Of a stretch of DNA of 64,000 nt, positions 35,031-43,635 are shown one piece after another. Every line of letters starts with the position of its first letter. Positions within the stretch are counted from its first letter, which is position 1. This DNA is from a virus. The notes under the pieces are model-generated. The model saw only the letters and a list, made by a program, of their open reading frames with translations. It ran no database searches and was not told where the DNA came from. Position numbers and translations under genes: made by a program. The stretch spans positions 1 to 64,000 of the IMG/VR virus record IMGVR_UViG_3300044645_002754; one strand, 5' to 3'.

Positions 35031-37400
35031 TTGGCCCTCCAGCATCTCCGCACTGCGACGGCGAACAAGCGTCCGGTTGCCTCCTCCATGGCAGTCGGCC
35101 AACTCGCCATCAACTACGAGGCGTCAAGTCCTGGCGTTTACTTCAAAGATTCCGCAGGCGCGCTGGTCAAAGCCGGCCCCCTGCACATCGGCGCAACCGC
35201 CCCCAACGTCAGCCCTGCAGCAGGCGGCGCCACAGGCAACACACTCGGTGAGTTCTGGCTCGACACCGCCACAGCTGGCCAGTACATCCTGAAGATCTGG
35301 GACGGGACTGCCTGGCGTTCCATCACCGTCAACAGCTCCCAGATTGCTGACGGCAGCATCGTCAACGCCGACATCAACGCGAGTGCGGCCATCGCGCACT
35401 CCAAGCTGGCGTCGATGACCTCCGCGCAGGTCCTGCTCGGCAACGCCAGCAACGTCCCGACCTCGACCACGGTCTCTGGCGACGTCACCATCTCCAACAC
35501 CGGCGTCACCGCGATCAGCTCCGGTGTGATCGTCAACGCCGACATCAACGCAAGCGCAGCGATTGCGCACTCGAAGCTCGCGAGCCTGACCGCCGGCAAC
35601 GTCCTGCTTGGCAACGCCAGCAACGTCCCCACTTCCACTGCGCTCAGCGGAGACGTCACAGTCACGAGCGCGGGCGTCACCGCGATTAAGTCCTCGGTTG
35701 CCCTGGGCGGCTCCCCCACGACCACCACCCAGACCGCAGGCACCAACAACACGACGATTGCAACCACAGCCTTCGTCTCCACCGCAGTCGACGCGGCCCG
35801 CCAGGGCCTGACGGTCAAACAAGCCTGCCGAGCAGCCACCACCGCAAACATCACGCTCTCGGCAACCCAAACCATCGATGGCGTCGCCGTCGTGGCTGGT
35901 GAGCGGGTCCTGGTGAAAAACCAGACCACCGGCTCCCAAAACGGCATTTACGTCGTTGCTGCAGGCGCCTGGACCCGCGCCACCGATTTCGACGCGGACT
36001 CCGACGTCGTCGACGGAGCCTTCACCTTCATCGAAGAAGGCACGAGCAACGCAGACAGCGGTTGGGTCCTCACCACGGACGCCCCCATTGTTGTGGGCAC
36101 CACGGCGCTGGCCTTCGCCCAGTTCTCCGGCGCAGGTCAGATCACCGCCGGAGCCGGCCTCACCAAGAGTGGCAACACCCTTGATGTCGGCACCGCGAGC
36201 ACGTCGCGCATCGTGGTCAACGCGGACAACATCGACCTCGCCACAACCGGCGTCGGTGCAGGGACCTACCGCTCCGTCACGGTCGACACTTACGGCCGGG
36301 TGACCGCCGGCACCACTCCCACCACCTTCGCCGGCTACGGGATCTCGGACACGAGCGCGAACCTTGCCGCAGCCATTACCGACGAAACCGGCACCGGCGC
36401 CCTGGTCTTCGCCGGGTCCCCAGCGCTCACCGGCACACCGACTGCACCGACCGCGGTCGCTGACACCAACACCACTCAGGTGGCGACCACCGCCTACGTG
36501 ATCGGCCAAGCGTCGAGCACGACGCCGGTCATAAACGGCACAGCGGCAGTGGGGACCTCCCTGAAATACGCCCGCGCCGATCACGTCCACGCCTCAGACA
36601 CCACAAAGGCGAACCTGGCGAGCCCGACGTTCACCGGTACGCCTGCTGCACCGACAGCCGTCGCAGATACGAACACGACGCAGGTCGCCACCACGGCCTA
36701 TGTCGTCGGACAAGCCGCCAGCGCCAACCCCCTGGTCAACGGCACCGTGGCAGTTGGCACCTCGCTCCGATACGCCCGCCAAGACCACGTCCACCCCACG
36801 GACACCACGAGGGCGGCAGTCGCAAGCCCCACCTTCACAGGCACCCCGGCTGCACCGACCGCCGCTGCAGACACCAACACCACCCAACTGGCCACGACCG
36901 CATACGTCGTCGGCCAAGCCGGCAGTGCCACGCCCCTAATTAACGGCACTGCCGCGGTGGGTACGTCCCTGCGCTACTCGCGTCAGGACCACGTCCATCC
37001 CACGGACACCACGAGGGCGCCGCTCGCGAGCCCAACCTTCACAGGAACGGTAACTCTGCCTGCGGTCTCATACACCGGGAACGTGAGTTCCACCGCAACC
37101 GGCTTCTTCGACCTGCCGGTGGGTACCACGGCCCAACGCCCTGGCAGCCCGAACTCGGGGATGATCCGCTTCAACACGGACATCGTCCAGTTCGAGGGAT
37201 ACAACGGCACCGCCTGGTCTGCCGTGGGAGGTGGGGCCCGTGGCGGAGGCTCCGACCAAGTGTTCTTCGAGAACGACACAACCGTCAGCTCGAACTACAC
37301 CATCACGACCAACAAAAACGCCGTCTCGGCGGGCCCCGTAGTTGTGGCAGCCGGGGTCACGGTCACAATCCCAAGTGGAAGCTCTTGGGTCATTGTTTAG
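35031..37400 (+). CDS. Tail fibre protein with tandem repeats (789 aa)
   Basis: A 789-residue fibre. The N-terminus (ALQHLRTATANKRPVASSMA, then VGQLAINYE) is an attachment domain. Two copies of a NADINASAAIAHSKLAS block follow, then a ~150-residue domain shared with the fibre at 43636 (VLVKNQTTGSQNGIYVV). Three tandem 68-residue repeats (36417-37028) lead to a C-terminal cap. The start is TTG 35031 with GGGGAG about 10 bp upstream. It probably forms a trimeric receptor-binding fibre. Confidence 0.85.
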   Translation: MALQHLRTATANKRPVASSMAVGQLAINYEASSPGVYFKDSAGALVKAGPLHIGATAPNVSPAAGGATGNTLGEFWLDTATAGQYILKIWDGTAWRSITVNSSQIADGSIVNADINASAAIAHSKLASMTSAQVLLGNASNVPTSTTVSGDVTISNTGVTAISSGVIVNADINASAAIAHSKLASLTAGNVLLGNASNVPTSTALSGDVTVTSAGVTAIKSSVALGGSPTTTTQTAGTNNTTIATTAFVSTAVDAARQGLTVKQACRAATTANITLSATQTIDGVAVVAGERVLVKNQTTGSQNGIYVVAAGAWTRATDFDADSDVVDGAFTFIEEGTSNADSGWVLTTDAPIVVGTTALAFAQFSGAGQITAGAGLTKSGNTLDVGTASTSRIVVNADNIDLATTGVGAGTYRSVTVDTYGRVTAGTTPTTFAGYGISDTSANLAAAITDETGTGALVFAGSPALTGTPTAPTAVADTNTTQVATTAYVIGQASSTTPVINGTAAVGTSLKYARADHVHASDTTKANLASPTFTGTPAAPTAVADTNTTQVATTAYVVGQAASANPLVNGTVAVGTSLRYARQDHVHPTDTTRAAVASPTFTGTPAAPTAAADTNTTQLATTAYVVGQAGSATPLINGTAAVGTSLRYSRQDHVHPTDTTRAPLASPTFTGTVTLPAVSYTGNVSSTATGFFDLPVGTTAQRPGSPNSGMIRFNTDIVQFEGYNGTAWSAVGGGARGGGSDQVFFENDTTVSSNYTITTNKNAVSAGPVVVAAGVTVTIPSGSSWVIV
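36417..37028 (+). repeat. Three tandem 204-bp coding repeats
   Basis: Units begin at 36417, 36621 and 36825, with a partial fourth from 37029. Each encodes 68 residues with the landmarks SPTFTGTPAAPT, TTQVATTAYV and DHVHPTDTTRA. The protein copies are nearly identical while the DNA differs at many third positions, which suggests selection on the protein and some age. Confidence 0.85.
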
Positions 37401-37412
37401 GAGTACTACACC

Positions 37413-38729
37413 ATGCCTATCACTCTCAACGGAAACGGATCAATCAGCGGCCTCGACAGCGTCGTTAGTAACAGCACAGTCACAGCACTTGGATTTATTC
37501 CCTCCGGCTCTACTGCAGTCAGCGATGGTATTTTTCTTCCTGGCGCCAACAGCTTGGGCCTCGCAACCGCAAGCACCCAGCGAGTCCACATTGACTCCTC
37601 AGGCCGTGTAGGGATTGGCAAAACTCCCGATGCAACAGCATTTCCAGTTGTAGGCGGTTTGCAATTAGCAGGAGGCGCCAATCTTTTTTCCTGGGGAAAC
37701 TTTGGCGGCACATATTTAACAGCAAATGCTTTTTATAATGGCTCAAATTGGATTTATCAAGCAAATAATGCATCTAGTGTGTATATTGCTGCAGATGGTA
37801 ATCACGTGTGGTTAAGAGCCTCAAGTGGGACTGCTGGCAATACTGCAACACTTTTAGAAAGCGCCCGTATCGACACCTCGGGTCGCCTTTTAGTTGGCAC
37901 GTCTACTGCGCGTGACTTTTTTGGAGGTACTGACACACCAGCACTGCAAGTAGAAGGCATCGGAAACGCTGGCAGAGAATTGTCAGTAACTTCTTCAACT
38001 GCTAGTGGCAGTGGTGGGGTTGTATTGCTTGCCAAACAAAGAAGTGGCGCCGTTGGCGGTCAGACGATTGTCCAGTCTGGCGATCAACTCGGTTACTTGG
38101 GTTTCCAGGGCAGCGATGGCGCCAAAATGCTTGCCGGTGCAGCAATAGAGGCAACCGTTGATGGCACGCCTGGAGTTAATGATCTCCCGACGAGATTAGT
38201 GTTCTCCACTACCGCCGACGGAGCGAGCAGCCCGACGGAGAGGATGAGGATTACTTCCACCGGCCAGATGCGTCTTGCTGGGGCGGGCATCACATTTAAC
38301 GGTGACACGGCAACAGCTAACGAGCTGGATGATTACGAAGAAGGTACTTGGACACCGGTGCTTAGCTTTGGAGGAGGAAGTGTTGGCATTTCGTATACTA
38401 CAGCGCCCGTTGGTTATTACACCAGAATAGGACGATTGGTATATGCTCAGCTTGGCTTTAGATTAAGCAATAAAGGAAGCTCAACTGGCGACGTTGCGGT
38501 CAGTGGACTGCCTTTCACCATCAGTGGTGTCGGTTCATTCCTGCACGCAACAGCAGCAGTAAATGCACATTTTCTTACGGCATCTGGAGTAATTGTCCAT
38601 GCGTTAGCCGCTGGTGGCACTTCTATTAATTACAGAAAAGTAAACGACAGCAACGCTGATACGTCGCTAAGAGACTCTGATTTTACCAACACTGTTGGTT
38701 TTTATCACAGTCTGGTGTATTTCACATAG
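37413..38729 (+). CDS. Tail fibre protein, low-GC insert (438 aa)
   Basis: A 438-residue fibre with clearly lower GC than its neighbours. It begins MPITLNGNGSISGLDSV, followed by beta repeats with RVHIDSSGRVGIGKTPDATA and SARIDTSGRLLVGTSTARD, and a C-terminal DDYEEGTWTPVLSFGG domain common in phage side-fibre or appendage tips. Repeats of this sort fold as trimeric beta structures. Different base composition points to recent transfer of this receptor-binding gene. GGAG lies about 9 bp upstream. Confidence 0.82.
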   Translation: MPITLNGNGSISGLDSVVSNSTVTALGFIPSGSTAVSDGIFLPGANSLGLATASTQRVHIDSSGRVGIGKTPDATAFPVVGGLQLAGGANLFSWGNFGGTYLTANAFYNGSNWIYQANNASSVYIAADGNHVWLRASSGTAGNTATLLESARIDTSGRLLVGTSTARDFFGGTDTPALQVEGIGNAGRELSVTSSTASGSGGVVLLAKQRSGAVGGQTIVQSGDQLGYLGFQGSDGAKMLAGAAIEATVDGTPGVNDLPTRLVFSTTADGASSPTERMRITSTGQMRLAGAGITFNGDTATANELDDYEEGTWTPVLSFGGGSVGISYTTAPVGYYTRIGRLVYAQLGFRLSNKGSSTGDVAVSGLPFTISGVGSFLHATAAVNAHFLTASGVIVHALAAGGTSINYRKVNDSNADTSLRDSDFTNTVGFYHSLVYFT

Positions 38730-38790
38730 TTCTAGCCCGCAATGGCTCAAAACTAAACCCTAAACCTGTCGAATCCGGAGGATTCCCCTA

Positions 38791-39045
38791 ATGGCATTTA
38801 CCGAACGTAAAGAGCACAAACTTGAAATCATCCCCCCGTTCTCCATCATCCAGTGCCGTGAAGCAAGCATTGTGGAGAAAGATGGTGTTGAAGTCGGTCG
38901 TACTTATCACCGCCACTGTCGCACCCCAGGAGAAGACGTGAGCCAAGACTGCGCCGAACTGCAAGCTGTGGCAACTGCGCTGTGGACCCCGGATGTAATC
39001 GCAGCCTATGCGGCTTATCAAGCATCACTGAATCAGCCTGGGTAG
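38791..39045 (+). CDS. Small fibre-region protein (84 aa)
   Basis: An 84-residue protein following the low-GC fibre. It has a perfect GGAGG about 9 bp before ATG 38791, an unusually strong ribosome site for this genome. The sequence (FSIIQCREASIVEKDGVEVG, then HRHCRTPGEDVS) fits small fibre-associated proteins common in cyanophages. Role unknown. Confidence 0.65.
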   Translation: MAFTERKEHKLEIIPPFSIIQCREASIVEKDGVEVGRTYHRHCRTPGEDVSQDCAELQAVATALWTPDVIAAYAAYQASLNQPG

Positions 39046-39112
39046 TCCTAGTCACTAATTCTATGACCTACATCATTTCTCAGAACTATCCCGCCGCCCT
39101 GGAGGCAACCCC

Positions 39113-40336
39113 ATGACCATCCGCCTCAACTCCAGCACCAGCGGTTACACCGAGCTCGATGCCCCCGCCATCGGCGGCAACAACACCCTGCGCCTGCCCG
39201 GTGACAACGGCACCAGCGGCTACCTGATGCAGACCGACGGCAGCGGCAACCTGTCCTGGTGCGACCCCTCGAGCCTGCTCAGCCCCTACCGCAACCGCGT
39301 TATCAATGGCGACATGCGGATCGATCAGAGAAACGCTGGGGCGGCGGTCTCAATTTCGAATAACACGCTATGGCCTGTTGATCGATTTCCTGTTTCAAGT
39401 GTGTGCGATGGTGTTATTTCTGGTCAGCGTAGTTCTGTTGCGCCCGCAGGCTTTACAAACTCACTTCTGATCACTGTGACTACAGCTGACGCAACTATAG
39501 GTGCTACTCAGTATAATATGATTCGGCAGGTTATTGAGGGCTTTAACGTTGCAGACCTGGGCTGGGGTTCAGCCGACGCACAAACGGTAACCTTGTCGTT
39601 TTGGGTCCGTTCTAGCGTTACAGGAACATTCGGCGGAGCCGTACAAAATGCTAGCGAAAACAGGGCCTATGCTTTCACATACTCAATAGCAGTCGCCAAT
39701 ACCTGGGAGAAAAAGACGATCACAATTCCTGGAGACACTACAGGCACCTGGGCCAAAGATAACACACAGGGAATGATAATTAACTGGAGCCTCGGTGTTG
39801 GCACCACTTATTCCTCAACGGCCAACTCTTGGGCCGCTCAATCAAGCTTTAGCGCAACCGGAAGCACCGCGCTGCTTAACACGTTGAACGCCACCTTCTA
39901 CATCACCGGCGTCCAACTTGAAGCCGGCACCGTCGCCACCCCGTTTGAGCGAAGAAGCTATGGTCATGAGTTGAGTTTGTGTCAGAGATATTGCTTCAGA
40001 TTTGGAGCAATAGTTGGAGCCTCCGGAGGCCATGTTTACCCGAGATTTCCACTGGGATTTGCCGTCTCGGCTACAGAGGCGTACATTATCTTCGAGCACC
40101 CAGTACCAATGAGATCCCAAGCAAGATCTCTGGTCACAACTGCTCCAAATGGGATTGAGATCATAACCGGAGGTTATGTCGACACTTCTTTCACTACATC
40201 ATTAGGATCGGATACCAATACAGACACAACAACATTTATTGCCTTTGGCAGCATTAGCACTACAGCTTCTTCAGTATTTGTAGCGCGGTTCTACAATTCT
40301 GCCTCAGCAAACTTTCTGGTCTCTGCGGAGCTTTAA
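39113..40336 (+). CDS. Tail fibre, duplicated cassette copy 1 (407 aa)
   Basis: A 407-residue fibre. The first ~70 residues (TIRLNSSTSGYTELDAPAIG, then GYLMQTDGSGNLSW) are high-GC and act as an anchor; from RNRVINGDMRIDQRNAGAAV onward it is low-GC and homologous to the gene at 40587. The central domain (SFWVRSSVTGTFGG; FYITGVQLEAGTVATPFERR) is a carbohydrate-binding-like beta-sandwich found on many phage fibres. GGAGG is 8-12 bp upstream of ATG 39113. The C-termini of the two copies differ, as expected for receptor-contacting tips. Confidence 0.82.
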   Translation: MTIRLNSSTSGYTELDAPAIGGNNTLRLPGDNGTSGYLMQTDGSGNLSWCDPSSLLSPYRNRVINGDMRIDQRNAGAAVSISNNTLWPVDRFPVSSVCDGVISGQRSSVAPAGFTNSLLITVTTADATIGATQYNMIRQVIEGFNVADLGWGSADAQTVTLSFWVRSSVTGTFGGAVQNASENRAYAFTYSIAVANTWEKKTITIPGDTTGTWAKDNTQGMIINWSLGVGTTYSSTANSWAAQSSFSATGSTALLNTLNATFYITGVQLEAGTVATPFERRSYGHELSLCQRYCFRFGAIVGASGGHVYPRFPLGFAVSATEAYIIFEHPVPMRSQARSLVTTAPNGIEIITGGYVDTSFTTSLGSDTNTDTTTFIAFGSISTTASSVFVARFYNSASANFLVSAEL

Positions 40337-40338
40337 TC

Positions 40339-40590
40339 ATGACCACTTTAGATTGGAAAACGATCCTCCATTCTGATGGATCTATCGCTTACTGGCGAAG
40401 ACTTTCAGATGGTCGCCAAGAATCCGTCACGCCCGATCACCCCGAGTTTCTCGCTTGGCTCGCCGAGGGCAACACCCCCGAGCCTGCACCCGAGCCCACT
40501 CCTCCACCGGAGCTCACCCCTGAACAAAAACTGGCCGCCTCGGGCCTCAGCGTCGAGGACCTCCGCCAACTCCTCGGACTGGACCCATGA
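40339..40590 (+). CDS. Fibre-associated small protein, copy 1 (83 aa)
   Basis: An 83-residue protein made of an N-terminal small domain, a Pro/Glu linker (PEPAPEPTPPPELTPEQ) and a C-terminal helix (KLAASGLSVEDLRQLLGL). The gene at 41675 has the same plan, and both follow homologous fibres, so it may act as a fibre assembly chaperone. Its stop overlaps the next start (ATGA). Confidence 0.7.
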   Translation: MTTLDWKTILHSDGSIAYWRRLSDGRQESVTPDHPEFLAWLAEGNTPEPAPEPTPPPELTPEQKLAASGLSVEDLRQLLGLDP

Positions 40591-41672
40591 GCAGCATCAA
40601 CGTCATCAACATCAAGCACCCGAGTGCGTCCAGCAACGCCATCACGCTGGCCGCCGACGGCTCCGCCTTCATTAACACCGGCGTCCTCGCCTCCCGCAAC
40701 CGCATCATCAACGGAGATATGCGGATCGACCAGCGCAACGCTGGGGCGAGTGTGACGATCAACGACGGTGTAATCTACACATTAGACCGTTGGGCCGCTA
40801 ACGATAATAGTGACGGGTCATTTACAGTTCAGAGATCCACCGTTGCTCCTGCTGGTTTCACAAACTCACTGCTTTGTACGGTTGCATCTGCAGACACTTC
40901 GCTTGCAAGCAATCAGTTCGCTTACATCTCTCAAATCATAGAAGGCTTCAACACTGGTGATTTGAACTTCGGCAGTGCCAATGCCAGAACCGTAACGCTT
41001 TCGTTCTGGGTTCGGTCAAGTCTGACTGGCACGTTTGGAGGATCGCTTCGTAATGGAGTTGCTGACAGAAGTTACCCGTTCACCTATTCCATTGCAGCAG
41101 CTAACACCTGGGAATACAAAACAATCACCATTGCTGGTGACACGACCGGAACGTGGGCAACTGACAACAGCGCCGGAATTGGGGTGTTCTTTGGCTTGGG
41201 GGTCGGCTCCGCTACTAGCGGGGCAGCTGGTGCATGGACTGCTGCAAACTGTGTGTCCGCCACAGGTGCTACTAGTGTTATCGGCACCAACAGCGCCACC
41301 TTCTACATCACCGGCGTTCAGCTTGAGGCCGGCAGTATTGCAACACCTTTTGAGCGTAGAAGCTACGGGCTGGAGCTTCAGCTCTGTCAGCGCTACTTTG
41401 AAATACAGGATCTAGGTGCTGTAACTACAGCATATGTCAGCGGTGGTTACAACTACCACGTTGGCATGGTGCGCTGGAAAGTAACCAAAAGAGTGGCCCC
41501 TACCACGAATACCCCTGCCGTTGGCAACTATCAACCAGGGGGCGGATCTGGCACAGCGTCCGTAAGCAGCGCGACGGTTGACGGCGGCCTTCTCCTTTCC
41601 GGAAGCACTAATATGACATTCCCGAACCAATGGCTAGGCGGCACAATTCTCACCATTTCAGCGGAGCTTTGA
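40587..41672 (+). CDS. Tail fibre, duplicated cassette copy 2 (361 aa)
   Basis: A 361-residue paralogue of the fibre at 39113. Shared landmarks are RNRIINGDMRIDQRNAGASV, SFWVRSSLTGTFGG and FYITGVQLEAGSIATPFERR. The N-terminal anchor and the last ~90 residues differ. As in copy 1, a high-GC anchor joins a lower-GC body, a sign of modular exchange. The C-terminus ends SAEL, as does copy 1. Confidence 0.82.
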   Translation: MSSINVINIKHPSASSNAITLAADGSAFINTGVLASRNRIINGDMRIDQRNAGASVTINDGVIYTLDRWAANDNSDGSFTVQRSTVAPAGFTNSLLCTVASADTSLASNQFAYISQIIEGFNTGDLNFGSANARTVTLSFWVRSSLTGTFGGSLRNGVADRSYPFTYSIAAANTWEYKTITIAGDTTGTWATDNSAGIGVFFGLGVGSATSGAAGAWTAANCVSATGATSVIGTNSATFYITGVQLEAGSIATPFERRSYGLELQLCQRYFEIQDLGAVTTAYVSGGYNYHVGMVRWKVTKRVAPTTNTPAVGNYQPGGGSGTASVSSATVDGGLLLSGSTNMTFPNQWLGGTILTISAEL

Positions 41673-41674
41673 AA

Positions 41675-41932
41675 ATGAACGCCATCAGTTACAGGTTGAT
41701 GCCTAAATGGATGAATGTCATCCAGCGGATTGATGAAAACGGAGAGTGCTTTTCAATCCCCTTCGACCCCGCCAACACCGACTTCCAGGCGTACCTGGAG
41801 TGGGTTGCGCAAGGCGGTGTACCCGAGCCTGCCCCCGAGCCCGATCCCGTCCCCGAGCTGACGCCCGCCGAAAAACTCGCCTCCAGCGGCCTAACAGTCG
41901 CCGAACTCAAAGACCTCCTCGGCCTCACCTAA
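41675..41932 (+). CDS. Fibre-associated small protein, copy 2 (85 aa)
   Basis: An 85-residue paralogue of the gene at 40339: N-terminal domain, linker PEPAPEPDPVPELTPAEK, helix LASSGLTVAELKDLLGLT. ATG 41675 is used; the frame upstream belongs to no product. The duplicated pair (fibre plus small protein) argues that the two proteins work together. Confidence 0.72.
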   Translation: MNAISYRLMPKWMNVIQRIDENGECFSIPFDPANTDFQAYLEWVAQGGVPEPAPEPDPVPELTPAEKLASSGLTVAELKDLLGLT

Positions 41933-41942
41933 CCCCCATCCA

Positions 41943-41948
41943 TAACCT
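41943..41948 (+). promoter_or_regulatory. Candidate -10 box before 41969 gene
   Basis: TAACCT followed by G and preceded by CATCCA, 20 bp before the GTG at 41969. It is almost identical in context to the boxes at 9176 and 34989. Confidence 0.35.
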
Positions 41949-41968
41949 GAAACAACTGCCCCTCAGGT

Positions 41969-42112
41969 GTGGCCGTCAAGAGCAAATCCGGCATCTCCGC
42001 TACCCGCCGCACCTTCCAACCCGGCCCACCCAAAACAACCGCCCAAGGCCAGGGCCAGCACTCGCGCCCTGAACGCCGAGGACGCAAAAAGCTCCGCGGC
42101 CAAGGCCGCTAA
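41969..42112 (+). CDS. Small basic protein (47 aa)
   Basis: A 47-residue protein from GTG 41969 to TAA 42112, extremely rich in Arg, Lys, Gly and Gln (ending RRGRKKLRGQGR). Short basic proteins of this kind are common in cyanophage structural regions. It might bind DNA or neutralise charge in the virion. It is called on codon pattern and its fit between two promoter-like gaps. Confidence 0.5.
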   Translation: MAVKSKSGISATRRTFQPGPPKTTAQGQGQHSRPERRGRKKLRGQGR

Positions 42113-42122
42113 TCACCCTCGA

Positions 42123-42128
42123 TAGCCT
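42123..42128 (+). promoter_or_regulatory. Candidate -10 box before 42153 gene
   Basis: TAGCCT followed by G, preceded by CCTCGA, 24 bp before GTG 42153. It matches the recurrent intergenic box CSATARNYTG. Confidence 0.35.
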
Positions 42129-42152
42129 GACTGAGTAGCAACCACTCAGGTC

Positions 42153-42398
42153 GTGGTCGAGGTCTTTGCCGCCGTCATCGGTTCCGCCATCACCGTCGGA
42201 GCCATGGGCATCGGTGCCAACACCAGACGAACCACCGAAGGCCGCGACGCCGTCATCAAACTGACCGCCGCCGTCGAGAACGTCGCCGTCCGCCTCGAAG
42301 AACTCCACGTCGACATCCGCGCTGACCGCAAAGAGACCTACCAACGTCTCAACGGCCTCGAACAGCGCGTCGCCAAGCTCGAGGCCATCTCCCCGTGA
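42153..42398 (+). CDS. Small membrane/coiled-coil protein, holin-region (81 aa)
   Basis: An 81-residue protein with one N-terminal membrane span (VFAAVIGSAITVGAMGIGA) and a C-terminal coiled coil (VENVAVRLEELHVDIRADRK onward). This plan is shared with some holins and with membrane-bound tail or lysis accessory proteins. The next gene also encodes a membrane protein and the lysin gene lies 3 kb downstream on the other strand. A lysis role is a reasonable guess only. Confidence 0.6.
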   Translation: MVEVFAAVIGSAITVGAMGIGANTRRTTEGRDAVIKLTAAVENVAVRLEELHVDIRADRKETYQRLNGLEQRVAKLEAISP

Positions 42399-42658
42399 GT
42401 AACCCCGCCGTCGTCGCCCTTGTCCTCAGGCTGCTCGTCGGCTGTTACAGCTACATGCTGCTCATGGCCAGCGCCAACGTCCTGAGCTGCGAACTCCGCC
42501 GCCCCGGCCAATGCGGCAACCAGTGGACCCAAGCCTTCACCGTCGCCGGCGGCGCCGCCTCCACCCTCTGGGCCTACATCACCGACTCCCCCGCGCAAGC
42601 GCGCACCCCCTCTGACCGAGGGCGGTCCCGCAATCCCTTCGGAGGACCCACCTCATGA
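42395..42658 (+). CDS. Membrane protein, holin candidate (87 aa)
   Basis: An 87-residue protein with two hydrophobic segments (VVALVLRLLVGCYSYMLLMA, and FTVAGGAASTLWAYI) and a charged C-terminus rich in Arg and Ser. Two spans plus a basic tail fit class II holins. It overlaps both neighbours by 4 bp, forming a three-gene set (42153-42921). Confidence 0.6.
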   Translation: MSNPAVVALVLRLLVGCYSYMLLMASANVLSCELRRPGQCGNQWTQAFTVAGGAASTLWAYITDSPAQARTPSDRGRSRNPFGGPTS

Positions 42659-42921
42659 AATCCTTCCTCATCCGCATCGCCAAAGCGCTGCTCAAAGCCG
42701 CCCTCGATGAGGGCCTCCGCCGCGCCCTCCCCACCGTGTACAAGCAGCTCGACGCCGAAGTGCCCCTGCTCCTGTACAACAACGCTCCCCCGAGCTCGGT
42801 CCAAGGTGCAGTCGCCAGCGCCATCTCCAACGCCACCGGCCATCGCGCCTCCCCTACCGAAATCGAGGCTGTAATCGGTCTCTACGACCCCATCAAAGCG
42901 GCCATCAACCGCCTTCGCTGA
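42655..42921 (+). CDS. Hypothetical protein of the holin-region set (88 aa)
   Basis: An 88-residue helical protein with a basic N-terminus (KSFLIRIAKALLKAALDEGL) that could be amphipathic. It is translated with the two membrane proteins upstream (ATGA overlap). Function unknown; an antiholin or lysis regulator is possible from position. Confidence 0.5.
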   Translation: MKSFLIRIAKALLKAALDEGLRRALPTVYKQLDAEVPLLLYNNAPPSSVQGAVASAISNATGHRASPTEIEAVIGLYDPIKAAINRLR

Positions 42922-42927
42922 CGCCGA

Positions 42928-42933
42928 TACACT
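42928..42933 (+). promoter_or_regulatory. Candidate -10 box before 42953 gene
   Basis: TACACT followed by G, preceded by GCCGA, 19 bp before ATG 42953. A CAGGAGG ribosome site follows at about 42938-42944. Confidence 0.35.
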
Positions 42934-42952
42934 GCCTCAGGAGGTCACAGTC

Positions 42953-43294
42953 ATGATCCAGCCTGGGGTCTACAACATCAAACTCCAGCGCCGCGCTGAC
43001 TACAGCGTCCTCCTGGAATTCAAGGACGCCAACAAAGCCGTCATCGACCTGACTGGCTGGACCGTCGCTGCCCAAGTTTGGGACCAAGGCCGCTCCACGA
43101 AATACGCCGACTTCTCCGTCGACTACGTCAACCGGCCCCAAGGCCGAGTACGACTTCGCCTGGCCTACAGCGCCACCTCCACCTTCCCCAACGAGAGCGC
43201 CTACGACGTCCTGCTGCTCAACCCTGCCGGCGAGCGCGAGTACTACCTCGAAGGCACAATCCTTGCAGCTGAAGGCTACACATCTGTGTCATGA
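42953..43294 (+). CDS. Baseplate/fibre-adapter-like protein (113 aa)
   Basis: A 113-residue protein with the pattern YNIKLQRRADYSVLLEFKD, then LTGWTVAAQVWDQGRSTKYA, found in many phage tail modules and resembling the N-terminal domain of BppU-type baseplate proteins. It has a strong GGAGG site 8-12 bp before ATG. It probably attaches fibres to the tail tip. Confidence 0.68.
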   Translation: MIQPGVYNIKLQRRADYSVLLEFKDANKAVIDLTGWTVAAQVWDQGRSTKYADFSVDYVNRPQGRVRLRLAYSATSTFPNESAYDVLLLNPAGEREYYLEGTILAAEGYTSVS

Positions 43295-43578
43295 CCTTCA
43301 TAAACGTCACCACAACTCAAGCAGAGATCACGATCACCGAAGAAAACGGTGCGATCACTGCGATCACGACACCCGCGAGCCCGGGGGTCATCACTGCCTA
43401 CACCGAAGGCCCCCAAGGCGCTCCCGGCGCTGCCATCGCCTCCATCGGCCAAATCCCTGACGTCGACACGAGCGCGGTGACCGACGGCTCGGTCCTTGTC
43501 TACGACAGCTCCAGCTCCAAGTTCAAAGCAAACAACGTCTGGACGACCTCAACACTTTCGGATGGTGGCAACTTTTAG
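43291..43578 (+). CDS. Small fibre-module protein (95 aa)
   Basis: A 95-residue protein rich in Thr and Ile, with a short collagen-like piece (GPQGAPGAA) and a SVLVYDSSSSKFKANNVW segment that is common just before fibre repeat domains. It overlaps the previous stop. It may form the stalk between adapter and fibre. Confidence 0.6.
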   Translation: MTFINVTTTQAEITITEENGAITAITTPASPGVITAYTEGPQGAPGAAIASIGQIPDVDTSAVTDGSVLVYDSSSSKFKANNVWTTSTLSDGGNF

Positions 43579-43605
43579 TCGCCCTACGTCTCCAAACAGC
43601 GGCGA

Positions 43606-43611
43606 TAACTT
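43606..43611 (+). promoter_or_regulatory. Candidate -10 box before 43636 fibre
   Basis: TAACTT preceded by GCGGCGA, 24 bp before ATG 43636. The same GCGGCGATA lead-in occurs before the fibre at 30517. Confidence 0.35.
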
Positions 43612-43635
43612 AGGGCAATGCTCTTCCGCCGGTAG

